A DNA stretch of 64,000 nt, taken from positions 1 to 64,000 of the forward strand of contig JAHBWE010000029.1 of NCBI GenBank assembly GCA_019637155.1. Reading direction: 5' to 3'. Made by a program: the position numbers and the translations under genes. Origin of the DNA: Labilithrix sp. GTDB taxonomy: Bacteria > Myxococcota_A > Polyangia > Polyangiales > Polyangiaceae. Numbering within the stretch: the first letter of the stretch is position 1; each line of letters starts with the position of its first letter. The notes under the pieces were generated by a model. That model searched no databases and was not told the origin of the DNA. It was given only the letters and a program-made list of their open reading frames with translations. This document shows, in pieces, positions 13,485 to 22,041 of this stretch.

Positions 13485-14324
13485 ATGAGCCTCAAGCGCG
13501 TCGTCAGCTCGCTCACCTTCGTCTCGGCGCTGGCCGTCCCGGCCGTCGCCGCCGCCCAAGAACCGAAGAAGGACTGCGAGCCCGGCAGCTGGTTCTGCGG
13601 TGACACGCAGGCCCAGCCCGCGAACAAGGACAACCTCGACCCGCTCCCCACGGAGAAGACGGACACGACGCCGGCGGAGACGAAGCCGTCGTCGCCGCCG
13701 CCTCCGGTCGTGGTCTACCAGCCGCCGCCTCCCACCGTGGTGGTGCAGGCGCGCGAGGCGCCGGCCCCGTACTACTACGTCCCGAAGAAGGCTCAGCCGA
13801 AGAAGGAGTGGGGCCTCAACCTGCACATCGGCGGCGCGATGCTGGGCAAGGGCCGCGACGACAACGCGGGCCTCGGCATGGCGGGCCTCGGCCTCCGCTT
13901 CCGCCCCATCCCGCAGGCGGCGATCGAGGGCAACCTCGATTTCGCGGCCGGCCGCGACTACAACGGCTACCGCCGCAACGAGACGGCGTTCACGGTCAAC
14001 GGCCTCATCTTCCTGAACCCGAAGAACATCACGCAGGTCTACCTCCTCGGCGGCTTCGGCTGGTCGGGCGCGAAAGCGACGGACGACCGCGCGGGCTACG
14101 ACGCGATGGAGTACAGCTACGGCTACTTCGGCATCCAGACGGGCATCGGCCTCGAGTTCCGCCTCTCGCGCGCGATCGCGCTCAACGTCGACCTCCGCGG
14201 CCTCGTCCGCACCCGCATCGACGACGACAAGCGCCGAAACCCCGAGTTCGTGTCCGGCGACGGGAAGTCGACGAACACCTCGGGTGCTGGTCTGATCACG
14301 GGTGGTCTCACGTTCTATTGGTGA
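13485..14324 (+). CDS. Outer-membrane beta-barrel protein
   Basis: 279 residues. I take the ATG at 13485, which has AAGGA 6 bases upstream and opens a clean signal peptide (MSLKRVVSSLTFVSALAVPAVAA-AQ); the open frame continues upstream without a better start. A Pro-rich segment (about 60-105) is followed by a C-terminal domain of alternating strands ending in Tyr-Trp, the usual barrel-insertion signal. The barrel is small, probably 8 strands, as in the OmpW/OmpX-type proteins of many delta-type bacteria. No binding site is visible. lnt overlaps its 3' end by 23 bases, so both may share a transcript. Confidence 0.85.
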   Translation: MSLKRVVSSLTFVSALAVPAVAAAQEPKKDCEPGSWFCGDTQAQPANKDNLDPLPTEKTDTTPAETKPSSPPPPVVVYQPPPPTVVVQAREAPAPYYYVPKKAQPKKEWGLNLHIGGAMLGKGRDDNAGLGMAGLGLRFRPIPQAAIEGNLDFAAGRDYNGYRRNETAFTVNGLIFLNPKNITQVYLLGGFGWSGAKATDDRAGYDAMEYSYGYFGIQTGIGLEFRLSRAIALNVDLRGLVRTRIDDDKRRNPEFVSGDGKSTNTSGAGLITGGLTFYW

Positions 14325-15846
14325 CGCGCGCGCGCGCCCGCGCCCACGCTACGACCGTCGCGACCTGATCGCGTTCGCGAGCGGCCTCGTCTTCGCCGCG
14401 TCGACGCCGCCGATCGACTTCACGCCCGGGATCCTCGTCGGTCTCGGGCTCTTCGCGTCCTCGCGCCCGACCGCGCGCCGCGGCTTCCTCTTCGGCTTCG
14501 CCGCGAACCTCGAGGCGCTCCGCTTCGTCCCGGAGGTCATCGCGCGCTTCACCGATCTCGCGCGTCCGCTCGGCTGGCTCGCGCTCGTCCTCCTCTCCGC
14601 CGCGCAAGCGCTGCCGTGGCTCGCCGGCGGCGCGCTGACGAAGCGCCTCACCGAGCGCCGCGGCGTCCCGAGCGCGCTCGCGTTCGCGATCGGCGTCTAC
14701 GTCGCCACGCTCGTCCCCGCGATCTTCCCGTGGACCCCCGCCGGCGGCATCTCGGGCTGGCCGATCCTCCTCCAGACCGCCGAGGCCGTCGGCGAGCGCG
14801 GCGTGAGCTTCCTCCTCGCGCTCGGCTGCGCGCTCGCGGTCGAGGCGCTCGCGACGCGCTCGCGCGCCGCCGCTGCGCTCGGCGCGGCGACGTTCACGCT
14901 CCTCCTCGCGTACGGCGCGATCCGCATGCGCGCGATCGACGCCGAGCGCGCGGCCGCGCGGCACGTCCGCGTGGCGCTGCTGCAGCCCGACTTCGACGCG
15001 ATGATGCGCACGGAGCGTGACAGCGGCCCGCCGATGATGGCGCGCCTCGGCGCGCTCACGCGCCATGCAGAAGAGCAAGGCGCCGAGCTCACGATCTGGC
15101 CCGAGTCCGCGTACCCCTACACGCTGAAGCACGGCCTGACGCGCATGCCGCGGGACCATCGCGCCATCCACGCGACGCGCCCGGTCCTCACCGGCGCGTA
15201 CCTCACGAAGGGCAACGGCGTCGGCACGAACTCGGCGCTGCTCGTGACGCCCGACGGCGCGGTCGCGCGCTCCTACGACAAGCGGCACCTCCTCTGGTTC
15301 GGGGAGACGGTCCCGCTCGCCTCGCAGCTCCCGGTCCTCCGCCGCGTCTTCGCGCGCGGCACGGGCCTCGACGCGGGCACGGAGAGCGTGCCGCTCGTGA
15401 CGGGCCCCATCGTCGCGTCGGTCCTGAACTGCTACGAAGACACCCTCCCGCTCGCGGGCCGCGAGGCGATGGCGCCGCGCCCGAACCTCCTCGTCAACGT
15501 GACGAACGACGCCTGGTTCGCCGGCACGGCGGAGAGCGAGCTGCATCTCCGCACCGCGGTCCCGCGCGCGATCGAGACCCGCCGCGACATGGTCCGCGCC
15601 GTCAACCGCGGCCCCACGACATGGCTCGACGCCAACGGCCGCATCCTCCGCCGCGCCGAGAGCGAGCCCGGCCTCGGCCCGTCCCCGCCCCTCCTCGCCG
15701 ACCCCGCCCTCCTCGACCGCCCCCTCACCCTCTACACCCGCGCCGGCGAAGCCCCGATGCTCATCCTTCTCGTCGCGACGGTGCTCGGCCTCGTATTAAG
15801 ACGCAGAGCTGCAAACCTGAAGAGGACAAGCCATGGATGCCCTTGA
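14302..15846 (+). CDS. lnt: Apolipoprotein N-acyltransferase
   Basis: 514 residues from a GTG that overlaps the preceding gene. Lnt transfers an acyl chain to the N-terminal cysteine of apolipoproteins in the inner membrane, the last step of lipoprotein maturation. An N-terminal set of membrane helices (about 20-210) precedes the nitrilase-like domain. The catalytic triad is in place: E268 in TIWPESAYPY, K327 in YDKRHLLWFGE and C377 in LNCYED. A final hydrophobic helix closes the protein. This fits the many lipoproteins coded in the window. The start is uncertain because of the overlap. Confidence 0.93.
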   Translation: MVSRSIGDARARPRPRYDRRDLIAFASGLVFAASTPPIDFTPGILVGLGLFASSRPTARRGFLFGFAANLEALRFVPEVIARFTDLARPLGWLALVLLSAAQALPWLAGGALTKRLTERRGVPSALAFAIGVYVATLVPAIFPWTPAGGISGWPILLQTAEAVGERGVSFLLALGCALAVEALATRSRAAAALGAATFTLLLAYGAIRMRAIDAERAAARHVRVALLQPDFDAMMRTERDSGPPMMARLGALTRHAEEQGAELTIWPESAYPYTLKHGLTRMPRDHRAIHATRPVLTGAYLTKGNGVGTNSALLVTPDGAVARSYDKRHLLWFGETVPLASQLPVLRRVFARGTGLDAGTESVPLVTGPIVASVLNCYEDTLPLAGREAMAPRPNLLVNVTNDAWFAGTAESELHLRTAVPRAIETRRDMVRAVNRGPTTWLDANGRILRRAESEPGLGPSPPLLADPALLDRPLTLYTRAGEAPMLILLVATVLGLVLRRRAANLKRTSHGCP

Positions 15847-16681
15847 CGCCGACATCGTCGATATCGCGCTCCAAGACGGACGGACCTTGTACGTGCTCGC
15901 CGTGTTCGAGCCCACCCCAGACGCGTGCTTCAGCGCTCTCTATCGTCACTCCCTCGACGAGGAGAACGCGACGCCCGTCAGCCCCGTCTTCCACGCGAGC
16001 ACCTGGCTCACCTGCGTCCGGCCGCTGCGCGAGGGCGTCGCGCTGGGCACCGCCGACGGCGAGCTGGTGCTGGCGCTCCCCGACAGCGACGTCGACGTGG
16101 TCGAAGCGTCCGCGCGCGCGATCTCGGCCATCGTCGAGGACAACGACACGCTCATCGCGACGACGACCGCCGGCGAGGTGCTCGCCCTCCGCGACGGCGA
16201 GCTCGCGCGCTGGAAGACCGGCGGTCCGGCCCTCTTCGCGCTCGCATCCCTGGACGGAGCGCTCTGGGTCGCAGGCGACAGCGGCTACCTCGCACGACGC
16301 GACGGCGACGACTGGCGAGCGTTCGAAACGAAGACACAAGAGACGCTCAACGCCCTCGTCCAAACGCCGGAGGGCGTGCTCGCCGTCGGCAACAACGGAT
16401 CGCTCGTGCTCGTGCAAGGCGACCGAGCAACGCTCGAAACGGCGGGCCAGCTCAAGCTCACCCGCGCCGCGCGCTGGCGAGGAGAGACCTTGCTGGCAGC
16501 CGGCGTCGACGGCCTGCGCCAGCTCGGAGCCGCGAGCCGCATCGTTCGCGAAGGACCCTGCCACGCCGTCGTCGCGGGACCGACCTACCTCGCGGTCTCC
16601 GGTGAAGGCACCGTCTTCGTGAGTCGAGACGGCGTCGAATGGCAGTCGTTGCGGCACTCTCGTCCCGCCCCACTCGACTGA
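15833..16681 (+). CDS. Predicted beta-propeller-like protein, function unknown
   Basis: 282 residues, starting 14 bases before the lnt stop. It has no signal peptide or membrane helix. Repeating short strand pairs such as GVALGTADGELVLAL, NDTLIATTTAGEVLAL, GALWVAGDSGYLA and GVLAVGNNGSLVLV, spaced about 40 residues apart, point to a beta-propeller of the kind seen in YCF48/kelch-like proteins. No catalytic residue stands out. Overlap with lnt suggests co-translation, but the functional link is unclear. The same short-strand pattern occurs in many Polyangia hypothetical proteins. Confidence 0.75.
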   Translation: MDALDADIVDIALQDGRTLYVLAVFEPTPDACFSALYRHSLDEENATPVSPVFHASTWLTCVRPLREGVALGTADGELVLALPDSDVDVVEASARAISAIVEDNDTLIATTTAGEVLALRDGELARWKTGGPALFALASLDGALWVAGDSGYLARRDGDDWRAFETKTQETLNALVQTPEGVLAVGNNGSLVLVQGDRATLETAGQLKLTRAARWRGETLLAAGVDGLRQLGAASRIVREGPCHAVVAGPTYLAVSGEGTVFVSRDGVEWQSLRHSRPAPLD

Positions 16682-17057
16682 GCGAATTGTTCTTCAGGAC
16701 GTTGCACTGGCGTCTTCCCACCTGGAACCTCTTCGCATGCGGCGCTGCAACCGCCTTCTGACCGACGAGGTCCCGCCGCCACTCTCCGCCTCCCCCACCC
16801 CCCTCGCACGGCCACACACCCCCAGCAAGCTGCCCAACGAAGCCTCGCCGCCAGCCCATACACCGCAGCGTTGGAAGTCCCGCGACGGCGCCGCTAGACG
16901 ACGGACGCCGACGCACGACCCCAACGCGCAACGCCGCCAAAATGGCCGGGCGGCGCGACGCGAGCACCCCAAATGCACGGCGGGCGCTCGTCCTGGTGGA
17001 CGGCGCCCGCGGTGGCGTGATGTTGGCGCAGGTCGCTGGGAGACCTGCGTCAGGGGA
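16682..17057. other. Intergenic region with no gene seen
   Basis: 376 bases between the convergent propeller-like gene and HU. The frames here are Pro/Arg-rich and lack the third-position G/C bias of genes. The only clear structure is the stem-loop at 16981-17009. Confidence 0.6.
16981..17009 (-). terminator. Stem-loop downstream of HU, possible terminator
   Basis: A near-perfect hairpin: 7-base arms CGGGCGC/GCGCCCG continue after one bulged T into 5-base arms CGTCC/GGACG around a TGGT loop. It lies about 48 bases past the HU stop. No U-tract follows on the HU strand, so intrinsic termination is uncertain; the hairpin may instead protect the 3' end of the transcript. Confidence 0.5.
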
Positions 17058-17372
17058 TCACTGGATGAGGTCCTTGAGGGCCTTGAGCGCCGTGGCGCGG
17101 ACCTTCTTCGACGCCGGCTTCGCCGGGAAGTCCTGCATCTGGCCCGTGAAGGGGTTGCGGCGCTGGCCGGCCGGGATCGCCTTCTTCTTGACCGTCTTGA
17201 GCTTGAGGAGGCCGGGGATCACGAACTCGCCCGGGCCACGGGGGCCGAGCTGCTTCTTGATGAGATCCGTGAGGCCCTCAAACACCTTGGAGACGCTCTT
17301 CTTGTCGAGATCCGAGTAGGTCGCGATCTCACCAATCACTTGAGCCTTCGTCATGCGCTTAGCAGCAGCCAT
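17058..17372 (-). CDS. HU-family nucleoid DNA-binding protein
   Basis: 104 residues, standard for HU/IHF with a slightly extended basic start (MAAAKRMTKAQVIGEI). It carries the HU signature GEFVIPGLLKLKTVKKKAIPA, in which the conserved F-x-G-L segment and the beta-arm NPFTGQ are visible. It bends and compacts DNA as a dimer. A consensus ribosome site, AGGAGG (17381-17386), sits 8 bases before the ATG, consistent with high expression. It is monocistronic, with about 300 bases of non-coding leader upstream and a stem-loop downstream. Confidence 0.95.
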   Translation of the reverse strand: MAAAKRMTKAQVIGEIATYSDLDKKSVSKVFEGLTDLIKKQLGPRGPGEFVIPGLLKLKTVKKKAIPAGQRRNPFTGQMQDFPAKPASKKVRATALKALKDLIQ

Positions 17373-17680
17373 CTTCCAATCCTCCTGTCGAGAGCCATCA
17401 CCGAACGTCGAGAAGACGCCGGCGCACAGAGCTTTTCAATCACGGGACCTTTTCCGGATTTCGTCCTCGCCTCATCGGAGAGGGGAGCCGGAGCGGACCG
17501 TGCGGGAACCCGTTTGCAGCCCCCGCGACCCGCTCGAAACCGGGCGAAATCGCGGTACGCACGATGGTTAACACCCACGGTTCCATCCCCGCAAGGGAAA
17601 TTCGCCGAGAAAGTGCGTTTTTTTGTGAGGCACGATCGACGCGGTGCGTATTTTTTCGGTCTCGCATGCGTCCCGACGCA
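17373..17680. other. HU upstream region, lower GC, promoter expected
   Basis: 308 bases without a convincing gene, noticeably richer in A/T than neighbours (runs of T near 17618 and 17650). It must hold the HU promoter and leader. A perfect hairpin (ATGCGTC-CC-GACGCAT, 17666-17681) abuts the ybeY stop, but the A-run after it on the ybeY strand does not fit an intrinsic terminator. I could not assign -35/-10 boxes with confidence. Confidence 0.5.
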
Positions 17681-18472
17681 TCATCCTTTCGGTGAGCGGC
17701 GAGCTTTCAAGCCACGAGTTGCTTGGTCTTTCTTCGGTCCGGCACCGGTCCGGACCACATGCCGTTTCGAGGTGAGAGCCGCCTCGCCTCTTCCCTTTGA
17801 GGCGCGGCCCTCGGTCCGACGAGCCGGAGCTGCGGCAAGACAGAGGCGCTCGGTCTCGGCGGTCATGCGGCGATCCTTCGCCGGGGTGTCGTGGTCCCAG
17901 CCGAGGAGGTGGAGGAGGCCGTGGGCGGTCAACATGGTCACTTCCTCGAGCACCGTCTTGCCCCTCTCCGCGGCCTGTTTCCGCGCCGTGGGAACGCTGA
18001 CAATGACGTCACCGAGGGCATCCCCCGCGAGCTCGGCGAAGTCCCCTTCACGCATCGCAAAGGCGAGCACGTCGGTCGGGCGATCTTTGTGGCGATAAAT
18101 CTTGTTCAGCTCGTGGATGCGATCGTCGTCAGTTAGGAGGAATGAAACTTCGACATTCTCCAATTGAAGCTCAGACATCATCGCATTGATACGACGAACC
18201 ACCTCCGCACGCCCAACCCCCGGATGCGGCCCCCGCTCGAACGTCACGCTAACCCGCACCCTCCCCGCCCCGCGCGCCCCATCGCCACCACGCCCACGAA
18301 CATCGGCACCACGATCTCCCCCACCAGCACCGCGAGCATTCGCATCAACGCGCCCGCGCTTCGCGTCCCCATGCTTCGCGGCCCCACGCTTCGCGTTGCT
18401 GTGGTTCGTGGGGCCGGTCGCTTGGGTTGCCGGGGCGGGGGGGCGCTTTGGCTTCGTGGGGTGCGATCGCAT
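17681..18472 (-). CDS. ybeY: YbeY endoribonuclease with long low-complexity extensions
   Basis: 263 residues against about 150 for typical YbeY, a zinc endoribonuclease for 16S rRNA 3'-end processing and ribosome quality control. The core (about 70-205) has the family pattern YRHKDRPTDVLAFAM and the zinc ligands H184, H188 and H194 in HGLLHLLGWDH. Residues 1-70 are a Lys/Arg/Gly-rich stretch with near repeats (AKRGAAKHGDAKRGR), coming from short DNA repeats around 18340-18420. Residues 210-263 form a basic tail. The ATG at 18472 is the best conventional start; translation could begin nearer the core. It is divergent from the GT2 gene at 18537. Confidence 0.88.
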   Translation of the reverse strand: MRSHPTKPKRPPAPATQATGPTNHSNAKRGAAKHGDAKRGRVDANARGAGGGDRGADVRGRGGDGARGAGRVRVSVTFERGPHPGVGRAEVVRRINAMMSELQLENVEVSFLLTDDDRIHELNKIYRHKDRPTDVLAFAMREGDFAELAGDALGDVIVSVPTARKQAAERGKTVLEEVTMLTAHGLLHLLGWDHDTPAKDRRMTAETERLCLAAAPARRTEGRASKGRGEAALTSKRHVVRTGAGPKKDQATRGLKARRSPKG

Positions 18473-18536
18473 GGCGCCGACGATACGACGGGCTTTGCGT
18501 GCATGGTGATCGTTGTGCAAGAGTCGGAGAGAACCG

Positions 18537-19265
18537 ATGAGCGACGCGTGTGTGATCGTCCCCGCGCTGGATGCTGCGGCCACGCTCGGTGCCGTACTCG
18601 ACGATCTCCACATGCACATGCCCGCGCTCGAGGTCGTCGTCGTCGACGACGGATCGCGCGACGACACGGCGCGCATCGCGCGCGAGCACGGCGCGACGGT
18701 GATCGCGCACCCTACCAACCTCGGCAAAGGCGCCGCCCTGCTCGCCGGACTGGAAGAAGCCCGCGCACGCGGCAAACGCGTCGCGCTGACCGTCGACGCG
18801 GACGGTCAGCACCCCGCCGCCGAAGCAAAGGCGCTCCTCGAGGTCGATGCCCCCGAGCGCGCGCTCGTGCTCGGCGTGCGCGACCTCGATCGCGACGGCG
18901 CTCCGCGCGCCAATCGGGTGTCGAACGGCATCTCGAACTTCTTCCTCTCCCGCTTCGCGCAGCGAACGCTGCACGACACGCAGTGCGGCCTCCGCCGCTA
19001 CCCCGTCGCGGAGACGCTCGCGCTCGGCGCGCGCGGCCGCGGCTACGACTTCGAGGCGGAGGTGCTCCTTCGCGCGCTCTGGTCCGGCATGACCGTCGTC
19101 GAACGGCCCGTCCGTGTGCTCTACCCCGACGACCGCATCACGCACTTCCACGTCGCGCGCGACCCGTGGCGCATCATCCGCACCGTCGTCGCCGCCCTCG
19201 GCGACCACTGGCTGCGAGCGCCACACGACCACGCGTCGTCAGGGCACGACGCGAGCGGTGCATGA
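18537..19265 (+). CDS. Family 2 glycosyltransferase (polyprenyl-phosphate sugar transferase type)
   Basis: 242 residues from the ATG at 18537, with GGAGAG upstream. The GT-A fold is clear: CVIVPALDAAATLGAVL, the nucleotide-binding VVVVDDGSRDDT, and the DxD-like VDADGQHP that holds the metal and sugar nucleotide. The QCGLRRYP motif and length match DPM1/DolP-mannose-synthase-like enzymes, which load a sugar onto a lipid carrier at the membrane; no membrane helix is present. It starts an operon with an Ntn acyltransferase and a LolA-like carrier, as in pathways that build and export a lipid product. Sugar and acceptor are unknown. Confidence 0.88.
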   Translation: MSDACVIVPALDAAATLGAVLDDLHMHMPALEVVVVDDGSRDDTARIAREHGATVIAHPTNLGKGAALLAGLEEARARGKRVALTVDADGQHPAAEAKALLEVDAPERALVLGVRDLDRDGAPRANRVSNGISNFFLSRFAQRTLHDTQCGLRRYPVAETLALGARGRGYDFEAEVLLRALWSGMTVVERPVRVLYPDDRITHFHVARDPWRIIRTVVAALGDHWLRAPHDHASSGHDASGA

Positions 19266-19326
19266 TCACCCGCCGTCGTCACCGTGCTCCTCTCCTCCCG
19301 CCGTTCGGAGCAGCGCGGAGCAGAGC

Positions 19327-20802
19327 GTGAGCGCGTCGGCCGACTCCGCCGCGGAGGCTCGGGCGGAGGCTCCGGCGAGGGCCCCTCGGCGATGGGTGCG
19401 GAGGCTGCTCGTCGGGGCGGCGGTGGTGATGCTCGCGCCGGTGATGGCGCATCTCGCGATCGGGCCGCTGACTCGGATCGAGCCGCCGACGCAGGACACG
19501 CCGCGGTTCACGATGCAGGAGCGGGACGACGTACGGCGGGCCCAGCGCGGATGGAGCGCCGTGCGCGGCGTGCGGCTCGTGTACCTCGCGGGGACGCCGG
19601 AGGAGATCGGCGCGCAGCACACCGCGCTGCTCTACGACCGTATGGCGGAGGACGAGCGCGTGCTGTGGGACGGGTTCGCTGAGCTCGTCCCGCTCTCGCC
19701 GGCACGGACGCTCCTGTTCGACATCGGCCGCGTGCAGCACCGGCACGTGAGCGACAACTTCCCCGCGGAGCGGCGGCGCGAGATCGGCGCCCAGGCGAAC
19801 GCGTTCGTGCCCGATCCGTACGCGTCGCTCCTCCCGACGTACCAGCGCATGATCACGCTCCACGCGCTCTACGACATCGCGCTCGGGTTCGAGCGCTCGC
19901 CGCTCCTCGCGTGCACCGCGTTCGGGATCGCCCCGCCCCAGAGCGCGGACGGACACGCGTTCTTCGCGCGCGCGTTCGACTTCGAGGCGGCCGAGGTCTT
20001 CGATCAGGACAAGGTCGTCTTCATCGTGGAGGAGCAAGGCGCGATCCCGTTCGCGAGCGTCGCGTGGCCGGGCTTCATCGGCGTCGTCACCGGCATGAAC
20101 GAGGAAGGCGTCGCCGTCGCGGTCCACGGCGCGCGCGCGCGAGAGACCTCCACGACCGGCATGCCGGTCCCCTTCTCGCTCCGCAACGTCCTCTCGAAGG
20201 CGCGGACCGCCGAGGAGGCGATCGCGCTGCTGAAGAGCGAAGACGTGATGGTCTCGCACATCGTCTACGTCGGCGACGCGAGCGGGAGGTTCGTCGTCGT
20301 CGAGCGCGCGCCCGGCGTGCCCGCGTTCGTGCGTCCTTCGAGCGCGATCACGAACCACTTCGAGGGACCGCTCGCGGGCGATCCGAAGGACGACGAGGTC
20401 CGCAAGACGACGACGACGCTCGAGCGCCGCGCGCGCATCGACCAGCTCCTCGCGAAGGTCGACCCCGCCTCCGCGACGAAGGAGAGCGTGCTCGCGATGC
20501 TGCGCGATCACGAGTGCGCGGCGGAGCCCTGTCCCGCCGGCGATCGCCGCAGCATCGACGCGTTCATCGCGACGCACGGCGTGATCGCCGACCTCACCGC
20601 ACGCGAGCTCTGGGTCTCGGAAGGACCGCGGCTCTCCGGTAAATTCGTGAAGGTGAAGCTCCGCGGCGAAAGGAACGACGCCCCGCCCGCCGACGTCGAG
20701 GAGCTCCCCGCCGATCCGGCGCTCACCGACGGCCGCTACACCGAAGGCCGCGCGCGCGCCGGCGGCCCGCTCCTCGGCGCAAAGAAGGGAGCGGCCCAGT
20801 GA
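19327..20802 (+). CDS. C45-type Ntn hydrolase/acyltransferase, membrane-anchored
   Basis: 491 residues from the GTG at 19327, preceded by CGGAG; an in-frame GTG at 19258 would add 23 residues and overlap the GT2 stop. A basic stretch (RRWVRR) and one hydrophobic helix (27-45) anchor it, with the rest probably periplasmic. ACTAFGIAPP with C196, followed by HAFFARAFDFE, matches the self-cleaving nucleophile of acyl-CoA:6-aminopenicillanic-acid-acyltransferase-like (peptidase C45) proteins. C196 is far from the N-terminus, so autocleavage would release it as the N-terminal nucleophile. The next gene, a LolA-like carrier, overlaps by 4 bases. Likely reaction: acyl transfer or amide hydrolysis on an envelope lipid; substrate not known. 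Confidence 0.82.
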   Translation: MSASADSAAEARAEAPARAPRRWVRRLLVGAAVVMLAPVMAHLAIGPLTRIEPPTQDTPRFTMQERDDVRRAQRGWSAVRGVRLVYLAGTPEEIGAQHTALLYDRMAEDERVLWDGFAELVPLSPARTLLFDIGRVQHRHVSDNFPAERRREIGAQANAFVPDPYASLLPTYQRMITLHALYDIALGFERSPLLACTAFGIAPPQSADGHAFFARAFDFEAAEVFDQDKVVFIVEEQGAIPFASVAWPGFIGVVTGMNEEGVAVAVHGARARETSTTGMPVPFSLRNVLSKARTAEEAIALLKSEDVMVSHIVYVGDASGRFVVVERAPGVPAFVRPSSAITNHFEGPLAGDPKDDEVRKTTTTLERRARIDQLLAKVDPASATKESVLAMLRDHECAAEPCPAGDRRSIDAFIATHGVIADLTARELWVSEGPRLSGKFVKVKLRGERNDAPPADVEELPADPALTDGRYTEGRARAGGPLLGAKKGAAQ

Positions 20803-21557
20803 CGCGCCGCCCGACGACCGAGCAACGACGCCTCGGCGAAGTGAGCCGCGCGCGAGGCCCAAGAGGAATATGCATCTGCATCCTTTTGACGTCGGCCCTC
20901 GCCCCCGCCGGACTCGCGCACGCCGACGCGCCGCTTTCGGAGCGCGGCGTTGCGACGTCGGGGCTCGCGGCCGCGGGAGACGATGCGGGGGCGCGGGAGG
21001 TCGTGGATGGGGCCAAGCTCGATGCGCTCCTCGCGGATGTCGCGAAGGCGCGGAAGGGGGTGACGAGCTTGCGGGCGGGGTTTCGGCAGGAGCGAAAGCT
21101 CACGCTGCTCGCGACGTCGGTGGTGTCGAACGGCGAGCTGATCTTCGTCGCGCCCGATCGCCTGCGATGGGACCTCGCGGCGCCGGATGACATCGTCTAC
21201 TTCGTCGGGCCGGAGGGGCTCTCGTACAAAACGAAGTCGTCGTCCGCGACCGTGCCGGCGCAGGGGGCGAGCGTCGCGCGCGCGCTCGCCGACGTGCGGG
21301 CGCTCCTCGGCGGCGACCTCGCCGCGCTGCGCGATCGGTACGTCCTCTCCGCGACGCGCGGCGCGAGCGACGTCGAGATCGGAGGCGCGGCGAAGGACCC
21401 GAAGGCGAGCGTCCGCGCGTTCACGCTCGTGCTCGAGCGCGGGCTCGTGAACCCCGTGCGCGCGAAGCTCCTCGAGGGCAAGAGCGACAGCGTCGAATTG
21501 CAGTTCAATAACGTCGTCGTTAACGGGCCCGTCGACCCCGCGAAGATGCGTCCGTAA
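20799..21557 (+). CDS. LolA-like periplasmic carrier protein
   Basis: 252 residues from a GTG overlapping the previous stop (GTGA). A hydrophobic signal segment follows about 22 basic residues (ICICILLTSALAPAGLAHA). The mature part matches the LolA fold: the segments TSLRAGFRQERKL, GELIFVAPDRLRWDL and VYFVGPEGLSY are hallmarks of outer-membrane lipoprotein carrier proteins, which move acylated molecules across the periplasm. The canonical lolA is usually not beside a GT2 and an acyltransferase, so this may be a specialised paralogue carrying a product of that operon, as in aryl-polyene and related clusters. That link is inference. Confidence 0.85.
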   Translation: MTRRPTTEQRRLGEVSRARGPRGICICILLTSALAPAGLAHADAPLSERGVATSGLAAAGDDAGAREVVDGAKLDALLADVAKARKGVTSLRAGFRQERKLTLLATSVVSNGELIFVAPDRLRWDLAAPDDIVYFVGPEGLSYKTKSSSATVPAQGASVARALADVRALLGGDLAALRDRYVLSATRGASDVEIGGAAKDPKASVRAFTLVLERGLVNPVRAKLLEGKSDSVELQFNNVVVNGPVDPAKMRP

Positions 21558-21598
21558 CTTGGCCATCGGGCGCGCGGTCGAGCATCGTCGGCCGCGTC

Positions 21599-22012
21599 AT
21601 GGCCGAAGCCGCACAGACGATCGAGACGATCGAGAGCCCCGAGTCGAAGCGTCCGCCGAAGGAGCGCCGGCGCCATCGCGTCTACGTGACGCGCAACACC
21701 GAGTATCACTTCCGCGACGGGTTCTGCGTCGCGGTGCGCGACCGCCGCTCGGGCGACTTCCTCCCCGGGCACCTCGCGGTGCAACGGCGACTGCACGGCG
21801 GGCTCAAGTTCTTCGCGAACGGCGCGATCGTCCCCAACGCCGGCGATCCCAAGCCGGGCGAGGCGCTCTACTTCGCCGCCGACGGACGCGATCTCGTGAC
21901 GAGCCCGCTCGAGAGCATCGAGCGTCCGGCGAAGGCCCTCGTCGAGGCCTACCCCGAGCCGCCGCGCCCGCCGCCCGTGCCGACGCGGATGAAACGCCAC
22001 TCTGCTAGCTGA
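21599..22012 (+). CDS. Conserved hypothetical protein
   Basis: 137 residues, ATG at 21599. It is a soluble protein with a basic start (ERRRHRVYVTRNTEYHFRD), a central beta-rich region and a Pro-rich tail (EPPRPPPVPTR). No signal peptide, membrane helix or catalytic motif is visible. Third positions follow the local coding bias, which supports a real gene. It lies 41 bases after the LolA-like gene on the same strand and may belong to that operon. I do not recognise a family. Confidence 0.75.
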   Translation: MAEAAQTIETIESPESKRPPKERRRHRVYVTRNTEYHFRDGFCVAVRDRRSGDFLPGHLAVQRRLHGGLKFFANGAIVPNAGDPKPGEALYFAADGRDLVTSPLESIERPAKALVEAYPEPPRPPPVPTRMKRHSAS

Positions 22013-22041
22013 GCGCCGAACAAACGATCTACGCTCTCCGC

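Noticed and set aside
17666..17681. Hairpin as a ybeY intrinsic terminator
   Set aside because: The stem is perfect but an A-run, not a T-run, follows on the ybeY strand.
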